Source: JAPPLB01 sp965206655
GTDB taxonomy: Bacteria > Acidobacteriota > Terriglobia > Bryobacterales > UBA6623
DNA length: 64,000 bases
Direction: 5' to 3'
Assembly: GCA_965206655.1 (NCBI GenBank)
Contig: CBDBKC010000023.1
Span: 1 to 64,000 of the forward strand
This document shows positions 9,275 to 19,306 of this stretch, piece by piece (positions within the stretch are counted from its first letter, which is position 1; each line of letters starts with the position of its first letter). Below the pieces are notes generated by a model. It was not told where the DNA came from and did not search any database. It worked only from the letters and a program-made list of their open reading frames with translations. The translations under genes were made by a program, and so were the position numbers.

Positions 9275-9474
9275 GGGGTTTTACCTCGGATACGGCCGGG
9301 CATCAAGCCGAAAACGGTTACGATACCAAACCGGCTCGGCCTCTGAGTTATTCCGGCCCTGACGACGTCGGGTTGGAGATTCAGTAGACGGGTCGGACCG
9401 CTCGTTGTCTCTCGCGGCTCGGCTCGTGGATGGTCGTCGGGTGGGGGAGGACTTAGGGTTGGAGATGGCATTTG

Positions 9475-10890
9475 TTAGGCAAGATCGAAGGAGTCGCCGG
9501 GAGCGGGCACCTCCACTTCGAGGTCGAACAGGTCGCGGATCGCCGTTGCGAGGGCTTCTGACTGGTGGTGCTCGCCATGGACGAGAAACATACGCTTGAG
9601 GTGGGGTACGAGCGGCTTCAACCAGAGCAGCAGCTCGCGCTGATCGGCGTGGCCACTGAAGGCGTTGATCCTCACGACTTCCGCGAGTAAACGTTTCGGT
9701 TCGCCGAAGATCGGGACCTCCGGGCGTTTGTCGACGATGCGGCGGCCCAGGGTGTGCTCGGCTTGGTAGCCGACGATGACGATGGTGTTGCGCGGGTCTT
9801 CGATGTTGCTCTTGAGGTGATGCAGGATGCGGCCCGCCTCGCACATGCCCGAAGCCGAGATGATCACGGCCGGCTCGCGCATGTCGTTGAGGGCCTTCGA
9901 TTCCGAGACATCCCGGATGTACCTCAGTATCTTGAATCCGAAGGGGTCGCGGTCTTCATAGAGGTGCTCGCGCGTCTCCGTGTCATAGCACTCGGGATGC
10001 TCGCGGAACACTTCGGTGACGTTTACGGCAAGAGGACTGTCGACGAAGACGGGGATTGCCGGGATACGGTTTTCGAGAGCTAGTTCATGAAGACAGAGAA
10101 CGATTTGCTGGGTACGGCCGACGGCGAAGGCCGGGATGATGACCTTGCCGCCGCGGTCCCAGGCGCGACTAACGACTTGGGCGAGCCGTTTCTTCGCCTC
10201 TTCCTCGTGCTCGTGGAGCCGCCCGCCGTAAGTGCTTTCCATGATGAGATAGTCGACCGGGGGCAATGTTTCCGGATCACCGATGATGGGCAGGCCCGCG
10301 CGGCCGATGTCGCCGGAGAATGCGAGCCGGGTTTCCCCGCCGCCGTTCTTCTCGCGCAGGATGATCGACGAGGAGCCAAGCATATGGCCGGCGTCGTAGC
10401 TTTCGAAGGTGAGGCCGTCGCTGAGCGTCGTCTGCTTGTGGTAGGGCGTGGGCTTGAAGAGCGGCATCACCTTTTCGGCGTCGGCTGTGGTGTAGAGCGG
10501 CTCGACTTTGCCATGCTTCGCGCCGGGGTCAAGCCGGCGGCGGCGGCGAGAGCGCTTGTTGACGTACTCGGCGTCCTTCTCTTGGATGTGCGCCGAGTCG
10601 AGGAGCATCTTGCCGCACAGATCGACGCTTGCCGGCGTCGCGTAGATCGGCCCCTGGTACCCGGCTTTGGCGAGGGACGGCAGGTTCCCGCTGTGGTCGA
10701 TGTGGGCGTGTGAGAGGAGGACGGCGTCAAGCGAGTCAACCGGAATGGGCAGCTTTTGGTTTCGCTCTCGCGCCTCTTGGCGACGGCCCTGATAGAGGCC
10801 GCAGTCGAGGATCATCCGCCGGCCGGCGGCTTCGACTTCGTGCAATGAACCGGTCACCGTGCCGACGGCGCCCCAGAATGTGATTTTCAT
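9475..10890 (-). CDS. Beta-CASP metallo-beta-lactamase-fold RNase-like hydrolase
   Basis: A protein of 471 aa of the CPSF-73/YSH1-like MBL family. The metal motif LSHAHIDHSG is near residue 60, the third-ligand His region YDAGHMLGSSS near residue 170, and LAFSGDIGR supplies the bridging Asp. The beta-CASP domain follows (YLIMESTYGGR, FVDSPLAVNVT), then the C-terminal motifs VIISASGMCEAGRI and FSGHADQRELLLWL. Bacterial members of this branch are usually described as exo- or endoribonucleases of the RNA-processing type; this is family knowledge, not shown here. There is no strong ribosome-binding site before the ATG at 10890. Confidence 0.88.
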   Translation of the reverse strand: MKITFWGAVGTVTGSLHEVEAAGRRMILDCGLYQGRRQEARERNQKLPIPVDSLDAVLLSHAHIDHSGNLPSLAKAGYQGPIYATPASVDLCGKMLLDSAHIQEKDAEYVNKRSRRRRRLDPGAKHGKVEPLYTTADAEKVMPLFKPTPYHKQTTLSDGLTFESYDAGHMLGSSSIILREKNGGGETRLAFSGDIGRAGLPIIGDPETLPPVDYLIMESTYGGRLHEHEEEAKKRLAQVVSRAWDRGGKVIIPAFAVGRTQQIVLCLHELALENRIPAIPVFVDSPLAVNVTEVFREHPECYDTETREHLYEDRDPFGFKILRYIRDVSESKALNDMREPAVIISASGMCEAGRILHHLKSNIEDPRNTIVIVGYQAEHTLGRRIVDKRPEVPIFGEPKRLLAEVVRINAFSGHADQRELLLWLKPLVPHLKRMFLVHGEHHQSEALATAIRDLFDLEVEVPAPGDSFDLA

Positions 10891-11579
10891 ATTGTTAACG
10901 AAAGAGAAGCATGGATGGAAATGGCTAGAGACTGATTCTACGTGATGTAGGCGCAGGTGGAGTGCGCGGAGTTTTGCGGGTTGGTGGGGGTTGTTGGCTT
11001 GTTTGGGTGGCTCCTTTGGGAATGATGGGTGGTTAGGTGGGGGGTGTTTCCCCTTTGGCGGAAGGGCCGTGGGGCTTTGGGCCCGTCACTTGCGTTCCGG
11101 GTTCGGTTGGGGATTGCTGGTAAGTTGTTTTGTTTGTGCTGGTTGGGGGTTGGTGGGTTGGTTTGGTATTTCTTAGTCTGCTGTGGCCGGGGTCGTGGGA
11201 CTGCTCTAGGGTGACGGGAGCGTTGGAGTCTGGATCTGGGTCGCGTGGCGGGACCGGCGGGCCCGCTGTAAAGGCGTCGGCGGGCGAGATGGTCGGGGTC
11301 GGACGCGGATGGGGATGCTGCGATGCCTCTTTCGCGGAGCTTGGTGAACTCCTGGATGGCGCCGTTGAATTGGCGAAGCAGGCGCGCGCCTTGCGGCGCG
11401 GACGCGCAGGTTGACACCCGCGCCTCCTTCGCTTGGCTGGTGCGGTGACGGAAAGGCCGCGGACCTCAAAACCGAGGTCCTCGCTACGGCGCTCTGTCCG
11501 ACCGATAAACGTAAGAACGGGGACTCCTGCCGCGGCGGGTGTTTGTTATGATCGTGCGGGTTTGGGGAGGATGTGGCGG
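10891..11579. other. Long non-coding stretch, strongly G/T-rich on the plus strand
   Basis: About 690 bases between the metallo-hydrolase start and the next secreted protein hold no credible gene. The part from about 10970 to 11180 is dominated by G and T on the plus strand, with repeated GGTTGG and GGGTGG runs, for example at 11141-11166. Open frames across it translate to proline- or arginine-rich low-complexity strings. A palindromic repeat (11447-11489) lies near the downstream end. A possible extended -10 (TGTTATGAT) lies at about 11545-11552, about 27 bases before the next gene. Confidence 0.6.
11447..11489 (+). repeat. Palindromic intergenic repeat, copy 1
   Basis: A 43-base unit starting GACGGAAAGGCCGCGGA and ending CGCTACGG. 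Its core GGACCTC-AAAACC-GAGGTCC (11461-11480) is a perfect 7-bp hairpin. A diverged second copy of the same length lies at 12767-12809, so the two copies flank the secreted beta-propeller gene. This is REP-like in form. Confidence 0.75.
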
Positions 11580-12635
11580 ATGGGTTTGGGTTGGATGGCT
11601 CGGGTTGGTTTGGGGCTGTTGGTGGTGATGCCGACGTTGGCCGGGGAGGTTAAGACGGTGCGGGTTGAGCGGCTGTTGGACGCTCCGATCATTGGGCCGG
11701 AAACGCATCCCCGCATCGGCAAGAACATCCAGGGGCCCTCTCTGATACGGGCGCCGGATTGGGTTGAGAGCCCGCTGGGCCGCTACTACCTCTACTTTGC
11801 CGACCACAAGGGCAGCTACATCCGGCTGGCGTACGCGGACGATGTGCGGGGGCCGTGGCGGGTGCATCCAGCGGGGAGTTTGCAGATTGCGGACTCTCAT
11901 TTCCCCAGTGAACCGCCGCCGATTCCCGAGGGAGGGTTGGAGGTTGTAGAGGCCCGGCGCGCGGGTCAGGGCCGAGCGGGGAGCAAGCTGCCGCACTCGC
12001 TTGCCAAGGAATCGACGGCGCCCCATATCGCGTCGCCCGATGTGCATGTCGATGAGGCGAACCGACGGGTGATCATGTATTTCCACGGTCTTGACAGTTT
12101 CGCGACGCAATTGACGCGGGTGGCGCTCTCGGAGGACGGTATACGTTTTCAGGCGCGTTCGGAAAAGCTGGGCCGGACGTATTTGCGGGTGTTCAGGCAC
12201 GCGGGCATGACCTATGGCATCGCGATGCCGGGGCAGGTGTATCGGTCTCGGGACGGGCTGGGCGGATTCGAGGAAGGGCCGATGCTGTTTAACCCCGACA
12301 TGCGCCATTGCGCGGTGCTGAAGCGCGCGGATGTGCTGTATGTGTTTTGGACGCAGGTGGGTCATGCGCCGGAACGAATCCTGCTTAGCACGATCGATCT
12401 ATCCAAGCCTTGGATGGAGTGGAAGGAGACGGAGCCGCTGGAAGTGTTGCGTCCGGAGCGTGAGTGGGAAGGCGCGGATGTGGCGGCGGCGGCGTCGATT
12501 CGCAGTGTTGCCTATGAGCGCGTGAATCAACTTCGAGATCCGGCAATTTTCGAGGACGAGGGCCGGATGTTTTTGCTCTATGCGGTGGCGGGCGAAGCGG
12601 GTATTGCTATCGCGGAGGTTTTTTTGGAGGATTGA
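11580..12635 (+). CDS. Secreted five-bladed beta-propeller protein, glycosyl hydrolase 43-like fold
   Basis: A protein of 351 aa. The start at 11580 is preferred because GGGGAGG lies 9 bases upstream and the product opens with a signal peptide (MGLGWMARVGLGLLVVMPTLAG). The mature part has repeated short blades of the GH32/43-like propeller: IQGPSLIRAPDW, GRYYLYFADHKG, YIRLAYADDVRGPW, VIMYFHGLD and QLRDPAIFEDEGRMFLLYAVAG. These propellers usually bind or cleave plant-type glycans. The full catalytic Asp/Asp/Glu set cannot be assigned by eye, so the activity is unproven. It stands alone between two repeat clusters. Confidence 0.7.
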   Translation: MGLGWMARVGLGLLVVMPTLAGEVKTVRVERLLDAPIIGPETHPRIGKNIQGPSLIRAPDWVESPLGRYYLYFADHKGSYIRLAYADDVRGPWRVHPAGSLQIADSHFPSEPPPIPEGGLEVVEARRAGQGRAGSKLPHSLAKESTAPHIASPDVHVDEANRRVIMYFHGLDSFATQLTRVALSEDGIRFQARSEKLGRTYLRVFRHAGMTYGIAMPGQVYRSRDGLGGFEEGPMLFNPDMRHCAVLKRADVLYVFWTQVGHAPERILLSTIDLSKPWMEWKETEPLEVLRPEREWEGADVAAAASIRSVAYERVNQLRDPAIFEDEGRMFLLYAVAGEAGIAIAEVFLED

Positions 12636-12638
12636 TTG

Positions 12639-12767
12639 GGGGTTGGGTGCGGCTGGGTGCATTAGGTGACAGTCAGCCATTTTTCGCCGGTGAGTTGATC
12701 GTTGGTGCGAATTGCTTTGCGGGCGAAAAAAGGTGACAGTCACCGAGTGGGGTTGGGTGCGGCTGGG
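12639..12767 (+). repeat. Inverted-repeat element flanked by 19-bp direct repeats
   Basis: Two perfect copies of GGGGTTGGGTGCGGCTGGG lie at 12639-12657 and 12749-12767. Between them is an imperfect inverted repeat: GGTGACAGTCA...TTTTTCGCC (12665-12690) against GGGCGAAAAAAGGTGACAGTCACC (two halves of 12721-12744). The layout resembles a small non-autonomous element with duplicated flanks. It contains no gene. The GACAGTC core recurs in the element at 21435-21543. Confidence 0.7.
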
Positions 12768-12809
12768 ACGGAAAGGCCGCGGAGATCAAGACCCGAGGCC
12801 GCGCTACGG
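12767..12809 (+). repeat. Palindromic intergenic repeat, copy 2
   Basis: A 43-base unit related to 11447-11489: the same first 17 bases (GACGGAAAGGCCGCGGA) and the same last 8 (CGCTACGG), with a diverged central hairpin. It overlaps the last base of the direct repeat at 12749-12767 and ends just past the stop codon of the RDD gene. Confidence 0.7.
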
Positions 12810-13838
12810 GTTTTCTACGTCTAAGGGCGTGCGGGGCGCAGGCGGGAGTTGGGTGAGGTAGGTGCGCGACATGCGGTCGTGCCAGGTGAGCTTGTCCTCG
12901 TCGACTACTGACCAGAGGAAGCCGAGACCGGCCGCGCAATAGCTGAGTATGGTGCCGCCGGCGCGCAGCCACTTTTGGAAAGGAGTAGGGGTTCCTCCGT
13001 CGAGTGACCTGACGCGGAGTTTCATCCAAGTCATGCCGGCGGTCTCTCCTACGTAGCGGAGATAGAAAATCCAGTAGAAGAAGAGCAGCCCGAGAAAGGC
13101 GAAGGCGAGGGTGCGGAAGGCTTCCGGCCCCGTGCCGACGGTACCGCCGCCGGTGTGGAAGATGCCGAGGAAGACGCCGAGCGCCACGACGACGAGTGAA
13201 AAGTCAAGGACGCCGGCGATGACTCGAGCCTGAATCGGTGCGACCGCGTGGTCTTGTTGGAGCGTTGCGTCCGGCGCTTGAGGGGCGCGCGTCTCGGGCA
13301 AGGGCGTCTCGCCGGAGGCTACTTGGTCGGTTGCGCCGGCGTAGGTTTGTTCATTGATGAGGTCCTCGAACGAGCGCTGGAGCGGCGGCAGAGTTCGGGC
13401 GGCTTTTTCGATCCGTCTCCAATCGTGGGTTTTGGACGGGGGTGGCTCGGTTTCGACGGAGACGCCGACGGCGCTCGGGGCGGGCGCTTGAAAGGCGATC
13501 ACGTTCGTAGGGGGCGGCAGTGAAGGGCGATTCTCGGGGGGCGGCTGCTCGGCCACCGCTACGGCTTGCTTGCCGGTCTGTTGGCGGCTGCGGTAGGTCT
13601 CGAGTTTCAGGTTGAGCTGCTTTTTCCACTGCGGAAGCGGAGGAGGCATCTCGCCGCGGCTCGCGCGGCCGCGGCTGATCGGGGGGAGCCTCGAGAAAGA
13701 GGACGCGGCCGTCTCCGCCGGTGCGCGCCCGCCGGTCTCGCGTCCGGAGCGCTCCGCACGACGCCCGCAATGTCCGCAACGTGTTTCTTGGTCCGAGTTC
13801 CAGTGCCCGCAATAACTACAGATCATTTTCAAGACCAT
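12804..13838 (-). CDS. Zinc-ribbon plus RDD-family membrane protein
   Basis: A protein of 344 aa. Residues 7-26 form a zinc ribbon (CSYCGHWN then CGHCGRRAE, two CxxC pairs). A long proline-rich, probably disordered linker follows (about 30-200). The C-terminal RDD domain has membrane helices ARVIAGVLDFSLVVVALGVF, LAFAFLGLLFFYWIFYLRY and GGTILSYCAAGLGFLW, and conserved TWMKLRVRSLDG and DRMSRTYL motifs. RDD proteins are poorly understood and some may move ions or small solutes. An in-frame ATG four codons downstream (13826) could be the real start, since neither has a clear ribosome-binding site. Confidence 0.8.
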   Translation of the reverse strand: MVLKMICSYCGHWNSDQETRCGHCGRRAERSGRETGGRAPAETAASSFSRLPPISRGRASRGEMPPPLPQWKKQLNLKLETYRSRQQTGKQAVAVAEQPPPENRPSLPPPTNVIAFQAPAPSAVGVSVETEPPPSKTHDWRRIEKAARTLPPLQRSFEDLINEQTYAGATDQVASGETPLPETRAPQAPDATLQQDHAVAPIQARVIAGVLDFSLVVVALGVFLGIFHTGGGTVGTGPEAFRTLAFAFLGLLFFYWIFYLRYVGETAGMTWMKLRVRSLDGGTPTPFQKWLRAGGTILSYCAAGLGFLWSVVDEDKLTWHDRMSRTYLTQLPPAPRTPLDVENP

Positions 13839-14267
13839 CCCAGCCAGACGACCTCAGGGGCGGGATGAGGCGAAGGACTTCGGCTTGCTAAAAATAGCCG
13901 GCCGCGGCTGCGGGAAGAGCGACCATGCGACCACCACCCGTGTCCCCGGAGAACTATCGGCAATTCCAGAGGGCTCTTGTAGGGTTGCGGCTGCGTTCGT
14001 TTTCAATAGTTTAGCGTAGTTGGGCTGGAAAATCAGACTTTCTTGGGTGCCTTTGGAATGGATGCGACGAGCGCGGCGCACCGCACCCAGCGCCTAGCAA
14101 CGCCTGAGTTGACTGCTATTTTCCCGCTGTGATAACTTGATGATTCCAAAGGCCCTTTTGTTCCACCAACTGAACGCCTGATCCCGCTTTCCTCCGAAGT
14201 CGAAAACTGAAGTTAACACGAGCGCGGCGCGCCGTAGTGGTGGAGATGGTCTTTCTAACAGCCCCAG
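13839..14267. other. Intergenic region upstream of the ATP synthase genes
   Basis: About 430 bases with no convincing gene. It holds the atp promoter candidate (14109-14136), a spaced 7-bp inverted repeat TGGGTGC/GCACCCA (about 14044-14089), and two near-identical copies of ACGAGCGCGGCGC-type sequence at 14067-14083 and 14218-14234. Confidence 0.55.
14109..14136 (+). promoter_or_regulatory. Candidate promoter of the atpHAGDC genes
   Basis: TTGACT (14109-14114), a 16-base spacer and GATAAC (14131-14136), with TG at 14128-14129 giving an extended -10. It sits about 130 bases before atpH, is correctly oriented, and is the best sigma70-like match in this gap. Confidence 0.5.
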
Positions 14268-14819
14268 ATGACGCCGGCAATTGCGAACCGTTATGCGAGA
14301 GCGTTAGCTGACGTTCTCGGCCGCCCCGACTCTCCTCTACCGCCTGAGCAGGCGCTGGAGCAGATCGAGTCGTTCCGTGAACTGCTGACCGAATCGGCGG
14401 AGCTCAAGAACGTTCTGCTTTCGCCGGCGGTTGACACGGCCCAGAAGCGCGAGTTGGTCAAGGTGTTGGGTGAGCGTATCGGCCTGGCGGAGCCGATTCG
14501 CAACTTTCTCTACATCGTCATCAACCACAAGCGGGTCGGGCTGCTCGACGACATCGTCGCGGCCTATCGTTCATGGCTTGATGACCGCGTGGGTATCGCG
14601 CGGCTGGACGTGACGTCGGCGCAGGCGTTGGATGACGATCTGCAACGATTGCTGCTTGACAGGTTCAGCGGTGTGACGGGGCGCACGGTTCGCGCGGAAT
14701 TTCATGAAGACCCGGAGTTACTCGGTGGAGCGGTCGTGCGGCATGGATGGACTGTCTATGACGGCTCGTTGCGGGCGCAGCTCAACGCGCTCGATCACGC
14801 TTTGGCCGGGGATCGGTAA
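14268..14819 (+). CDS. atpH: ATP synthase F1 subunit delta
   Basis: A protein of 183 aa, the normal length for the bacterial delta subunit, which joins the F1 catalytic head to the peripheral stalk. The N-terminal helical domain starts IANRYARALADVLG; the conserved centre FLYIVINHKRVGLLDDIVAAYR and the C-terminal strand DPELLGGAVVRHGWTVYDGSL are typical. It is the first gene of an F1-only cluster and ends 6 bases before atpA. Confidence 0.93.
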   Translation: MTPAIANRYARALADVLGRPDSPLPPEQALEQIESFRELLTESAELKNVLLSPAVDTAQKRELVKVLGERIGLAEPIRNFLYIVINHKRVGLLDDIVAAYRSWLDDRVGIARLDVTSAQALDDDLQRLLLDRFSGVTGRTVRAEFHEDPELLGGAVVRHGWTVYDGSLRAQLNALDHALAGDR

Positions 14820-14825
14820 ATAGCT

Positions 14826-16367
14826 ATGGCTCAAATCAGCGGACAAGAGATTTCGAGGCTCATTCGCGAGCAGATCGAGAATTACGAGGGTACGGTCGAG
14901 GTCGCCGAAGTCGGCTCGATCATCTCGCTCGGCGACGGCATCGCCCGGCTCCACGGCCTGGAGAAGGTGATGTCAGGGGAACTGCTCGAGTTCCCTCACA
15001 ACGTCGCCGGCATCGCCATGAACCTGGAAGAGGATCAGGTGGGTGTTGTGTTGCTGGGCGACTACACCAATCTGCAGGAAGGCGACGAAGTGCGCCGCAC
15101 GGGCCGGATCATTTCCGTGCCCGTGGGGGAAGCACTCGTCGGGCGAGCTGTCGACTCGCTCGGGCGCCCTGTTGATGGCAAGGGGCCGATTGAAGCCAAA
15201 GAGTATTTCGCAGTCGAAAGACTCGCTCCGGGCGTCATCGAACGTCAACCGGTGACCGAGCCGATGCAGACCGGCATCAAGGCGATCGACAGCATGATTC
15301 CGGTCGGCCGCGGACAGCGCGAACTGATCATTGGCGACCGCCAGACCGGCAAGACCGCCATTGCCATCGACACGATTATCAATCAGAAAGGGAATGGCGT
15401 CATCTGTATTTATGTCGCTATCGGCCAGAAGCGCTCGACAGTCGCCCAAGTCATTAAGACGCTTGAGGACAAAGGCGCGATGGCCTACACCATTGTGGTT
15501 GTGGCCTCGGCTTCCGATCCGGCGCCGATGCAGTATCTTGCGCCCTTCGCCGGTTGCGCCATGGGAGAGTATTTCCGCGACAAGAGCGAGCATGCGCTTT
15601 GCATCTACGACGATCTTTCGAAGCACGCTGCCGCCTATCGCGAGATTTCGCTGCTGCTGCGGCGGCCGCCGGGCCGGGAGGCGTTCCCGGGGGATGTGTT
15701 CTATCTCCACAGCCGCTTGCTCGAACGCGCGGCGAAACTCAGTGCGGCGAAGGGCGGCGGTTCGCTGACCGCCCTGCCGTTCATCGAAACGCAGGCCGGT
15801 GACGTGTCGGCTTACATTCCGACGAATGTGATCTCGATTACGGACGGACAGATTTATCTGGAAGCCGACTTGTTCAACGCGAACGTGCGGCCGGCGGTCA
15901 ACGTGGGACTCTCGGTCAGCCGTGTCGGTGGCAACGCCCAGACGAAGGCGATGAAATCGATTGCCGGGACGCTACGCCTGGAACTGGCGCAGTACCGCGC
16001 TCTGGCTGCTTTCGCGCAGTTCGGCTCTGATCTGGATAAGGCGTCTCAGCAACAGCTTCACCGCGGCGAACGGCTTACCGAGATCCTGAAGCAGGGTCAG
16101 TATCAGCCGCTGCCGGTCGAAAAGCAGATCGCCATTATTTACGCCGGGACGAAGGGTTATCTAGACGATTTGACGATTGCGCAGTGCCGGCCCTTTGAGA
16201 AGGGGCTCTACGACTATCTCGATACGCAAGGGGACGGCGGGGTGCTGGATCAGCTCCGCGACAAACCGAAGATCGACGATGAATTGAGAGCCGCGTTCAA
16301 GACAGCGCTCGGTGATTTCAAGACGTCATTTCTCGCGGAGCAGAAGCACGGAGTAGCGGCCCACTAG
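14826..16367 (+). CDS. atpA: ATP synthase F1 subunit alpha
   Basis: A protein of 513 aa, full length. The Walker A motif GDRQTGKTAIAIDT is near residue 170; SVSRVGGNAQTKAMK and the C-terminal GQYQPLPVEKQIAIIYAG region match the regulatory, non-catalytic nucleotide-binding subunit of the hexamer. The N-terminus (SGQEISRLIREQIENYE) contains the segment that contacts delta. atpG starts one base after the stop codon, indicating tight coupling. Confidence 0.96.
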   Translation: MAQISGQEISRLIREQIENYEGTVEVAEVGSIISLGDGIARLHGLEKVMSGELLEFPHNVAGIAMNLEEDQVGVVLLGDYTNLQEGDEVRRTGRIISVPVGEALVGRAVDSLGRPVDGKGPIEAKEYFAVERLAPGVIERQPVTEPMQTGIKAIDSMIPVGRGQRELIIGDRQTGKTAIAIDTIINQKGNGVICIYVAIGQKRSTVAQVIKTLEDKGAMAYTIVVVASASDPAPMQYLAPFAGCAMGEYFRDKSEHALCIYDDLSKHAAAYREISLLLRRPPGREAFPGDVFYLHSRLLERAAKLSAAKGGGSLTALPFIETQAGDVSAYIPTNVISITDGQIYLEADLFNANVRPAVNVGLSVSRVGGNAQTKAMKSIAGTLRLELAQYRALAAFAQFGSDLDKASQQQLHRGERLTEILKQGQYQPLPVEKQIAIIYAGTKGYLDDLTIAQCRPFEKGLYDYLDTQGDGGVLDQLRDKPKIDDELRAAFKTALGDFKTSFLAEQKHGVAAH

Positions 16368-16368
16368 C

Positions 16369-17235
16369 ATGCCGAACCTGATTGACCTGCGTCGGCGCAT
16401 CCGCTCGGTTAAGAACACCCAGCAAATCACGAGCGCGATGAAGATGGTGTCGGCGGCGAAGTTGCGCCGGGCGCAAGATCGCGTCATCGCCTCGCGGCCC
16501 TACGCCTCGCTGATGCGCGATATGCTTGGGAGCATCCTGGCGCAGTTGCCCGAAGGTTCGCCTGTACTCGAACACGACCTGCTGCAACGCCGCGACGAGA
16601 AGCGAATCACTCTGCTGCTCGTCAGCGGCGACAAGGGGCTGTGCGGCGCCTTTAACAGCAACATCACCCGCTTCGCAACGCGCTTTCTCAGCGAGCACCC
16701 CGACAACGAGATCACACTCGAGTGCATCGGCCGGCGTGGCCGCGATTTCTTCCGCCGCAAGAGCGTGCCGATCAACCGCGAGTGGGTCAATCTGTTCGCC
16801 AAGCCGATCGAGTTTTCGCAGGCCAAGGACATCACCGCCGAGCTGATGCAGAGCTTTTGTGAGGGCGAAACGGACGTTATCTATCTGCTGCACAACGAGT
16901 TCAAGAGCGCGTTGGCGCAAACGATCATCTTCCGCCGGTTGCTGCCGATCCAGCCTACGGAGGGCGAGGCAGACAATACAGTCGACTACATTTACGAGCA
17001 GCCGCCGGAGACTATTTTCGAAACGTTGCTGCCGCGCTACGTGGAGATCAACGTCTATCAGGCCATGCTCGAATCCGCGGCCGCCGAGCACGCCGCGCGT
17101 ATGGCCGCGATGGACGCGGCGACGCGCAACGCGGGAGAAATGATCGATAAGCTCACGCTGCATCTCAACCGGGTGCGGCAGGCGAGCATCACGAGGGAAT
17201 TGATCGAAGTTGTCAGCGGCGCGGGAGCGCTGTAG
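16369..17235 (+). CDS. atpG: ATP synthase F1 subunit gamma
   Basis: A protein of 288 aa, typical for the rotor shaft. The N-terminal helix LRRRIRSVKNTQQITSAMKM and the C-terminal signature MDAATRNAGEMIDKLTLHLNRVRQASITREL, which together form the rotating coiled coil inside the alpha/beta hexamer, are both present; the middle has SGDKGLCGAFNSNI. It lies between atpA and atpD as in standard operons. Confidence 0.96.
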   Translation: MPNLIDLRRRIRSVKNTQQITSAMKMVSAAKLRRAQDRVIASRPYASLMRDMLGSILAQLPEGSPVLEHDLLQRRDEKRITLLLVSGDKGLCGAFNSNITRFATRFLSEHPDNEITLECIGRRGRDFFRRKSVPINREWVNLFAKPIEFSQAKDITAELMQSFCEGETDVIYLLHNEFKSALAQTIIFRRLLPIQPTEGEADNTVDYIYEQPPETIFETLLPRYVEINVYQAMLESAAAEHAARMAAMDAATRNAGEMIDKLTLHLNRVRQASITRELIEVVSGAGAL

Positions 17236-17277
17236 CGCCGGTCCCCCGGCGGCGGTCTCGGGAAACACGAGGATTTT

Positions 17278-18723
<1,446 letters not shown>

Positions 18724-18726
18724 ACC

Positions 18727-19134
18727 ATGGCGGAGAGGCTCAGGCTGGAAGTCGCCGTCCCCGAACGTCAGCTCGTCAACGAAGAGGTTGACGAGGTCCA
18801 GGCACCCGCCGCCGGCGGCTATCTCGGCGTGCTGCCCGACCACGCGCCGCTTATGACGCAGCTCCAAGTCGGCGTCCTCTCGTTTCAGGCGGGCGGCAAA
18901 ACACGCGTCATGGCGATCGATGGTGGAGTCATGCAAGTTCTCCCCGACCACGTCCGCGTGCTGGCGGATGCGGCTCAATGGGGTGATGAGGTGGATGTCG
19001 AGGAAGTGACCAAAGCCAAGGACGAGGCCACGAGACGGTTGCGGGAACGCGGGGCAGATGTTGATTTCGACCGCGACCGTGAGGTGGTTGCTCAAGCCCA
19101 AGCCAGGTTGGAGGCGCACGCCCGCTCGATCTGA
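18727..19134 (+). CDS. atpC: ATP synthase F1 subunit epsilon
   Basis: A protein of 135 aa with the N-terminal beta sandwich (RLEVAVPERQLVNEEVDEVQAPAAGGYLGVLPDHAPL) and a C-terminal helical hairpin rich in R, E and A. The subunit couples the rotor to the ring and restrains ATP hydrolysis. It is the last gene of the cluster; the F0 genes for subunits a, b and c are not in this window and must lie elsewhere. Confidence 0.94.
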   Translation: MAERLRLEVAVPERQLVNEEVDEVQAPAAGGYLGVLPDHAPLMTQLQVGVLSFQAGGKTRVMAIDGGVMQVLPDHVRVLADAAQWGDEVDVEEVTKAKDEATRRLRERGADVDFDRDREVVAQAQARLEAHARSI

Positions 19135-19306
19135 TCCCGTTAGTAGCGACCCTGATTGGGTGCGGCAACGAAGCCTCTCAACGCCGCTCGACAAACGCTA
19201 CACTGGGTAAGTTTGGCTTGGAGTCGGCTACCGGCGGGCGAAGTGATTTCGGCCCGTTTTGGGATCACGGTGCAGTTCGCCTCCAGCGGGAGCAGAGGAC
19301 TAGAGG

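Noticed and set aside
10938..11417. 159-codon minus-strand frame in the G/T-rich gap
   Set aside because: Low-complexity T/P/N/Q-rich product that follows base composition; no start signal.
13854..14081. 75-codon minus-strand frame upstream of the RDD gene
   Set aside because: No ribosome-binding site, no recognisable fold, and it lies in the gap that holds the atp promoter.
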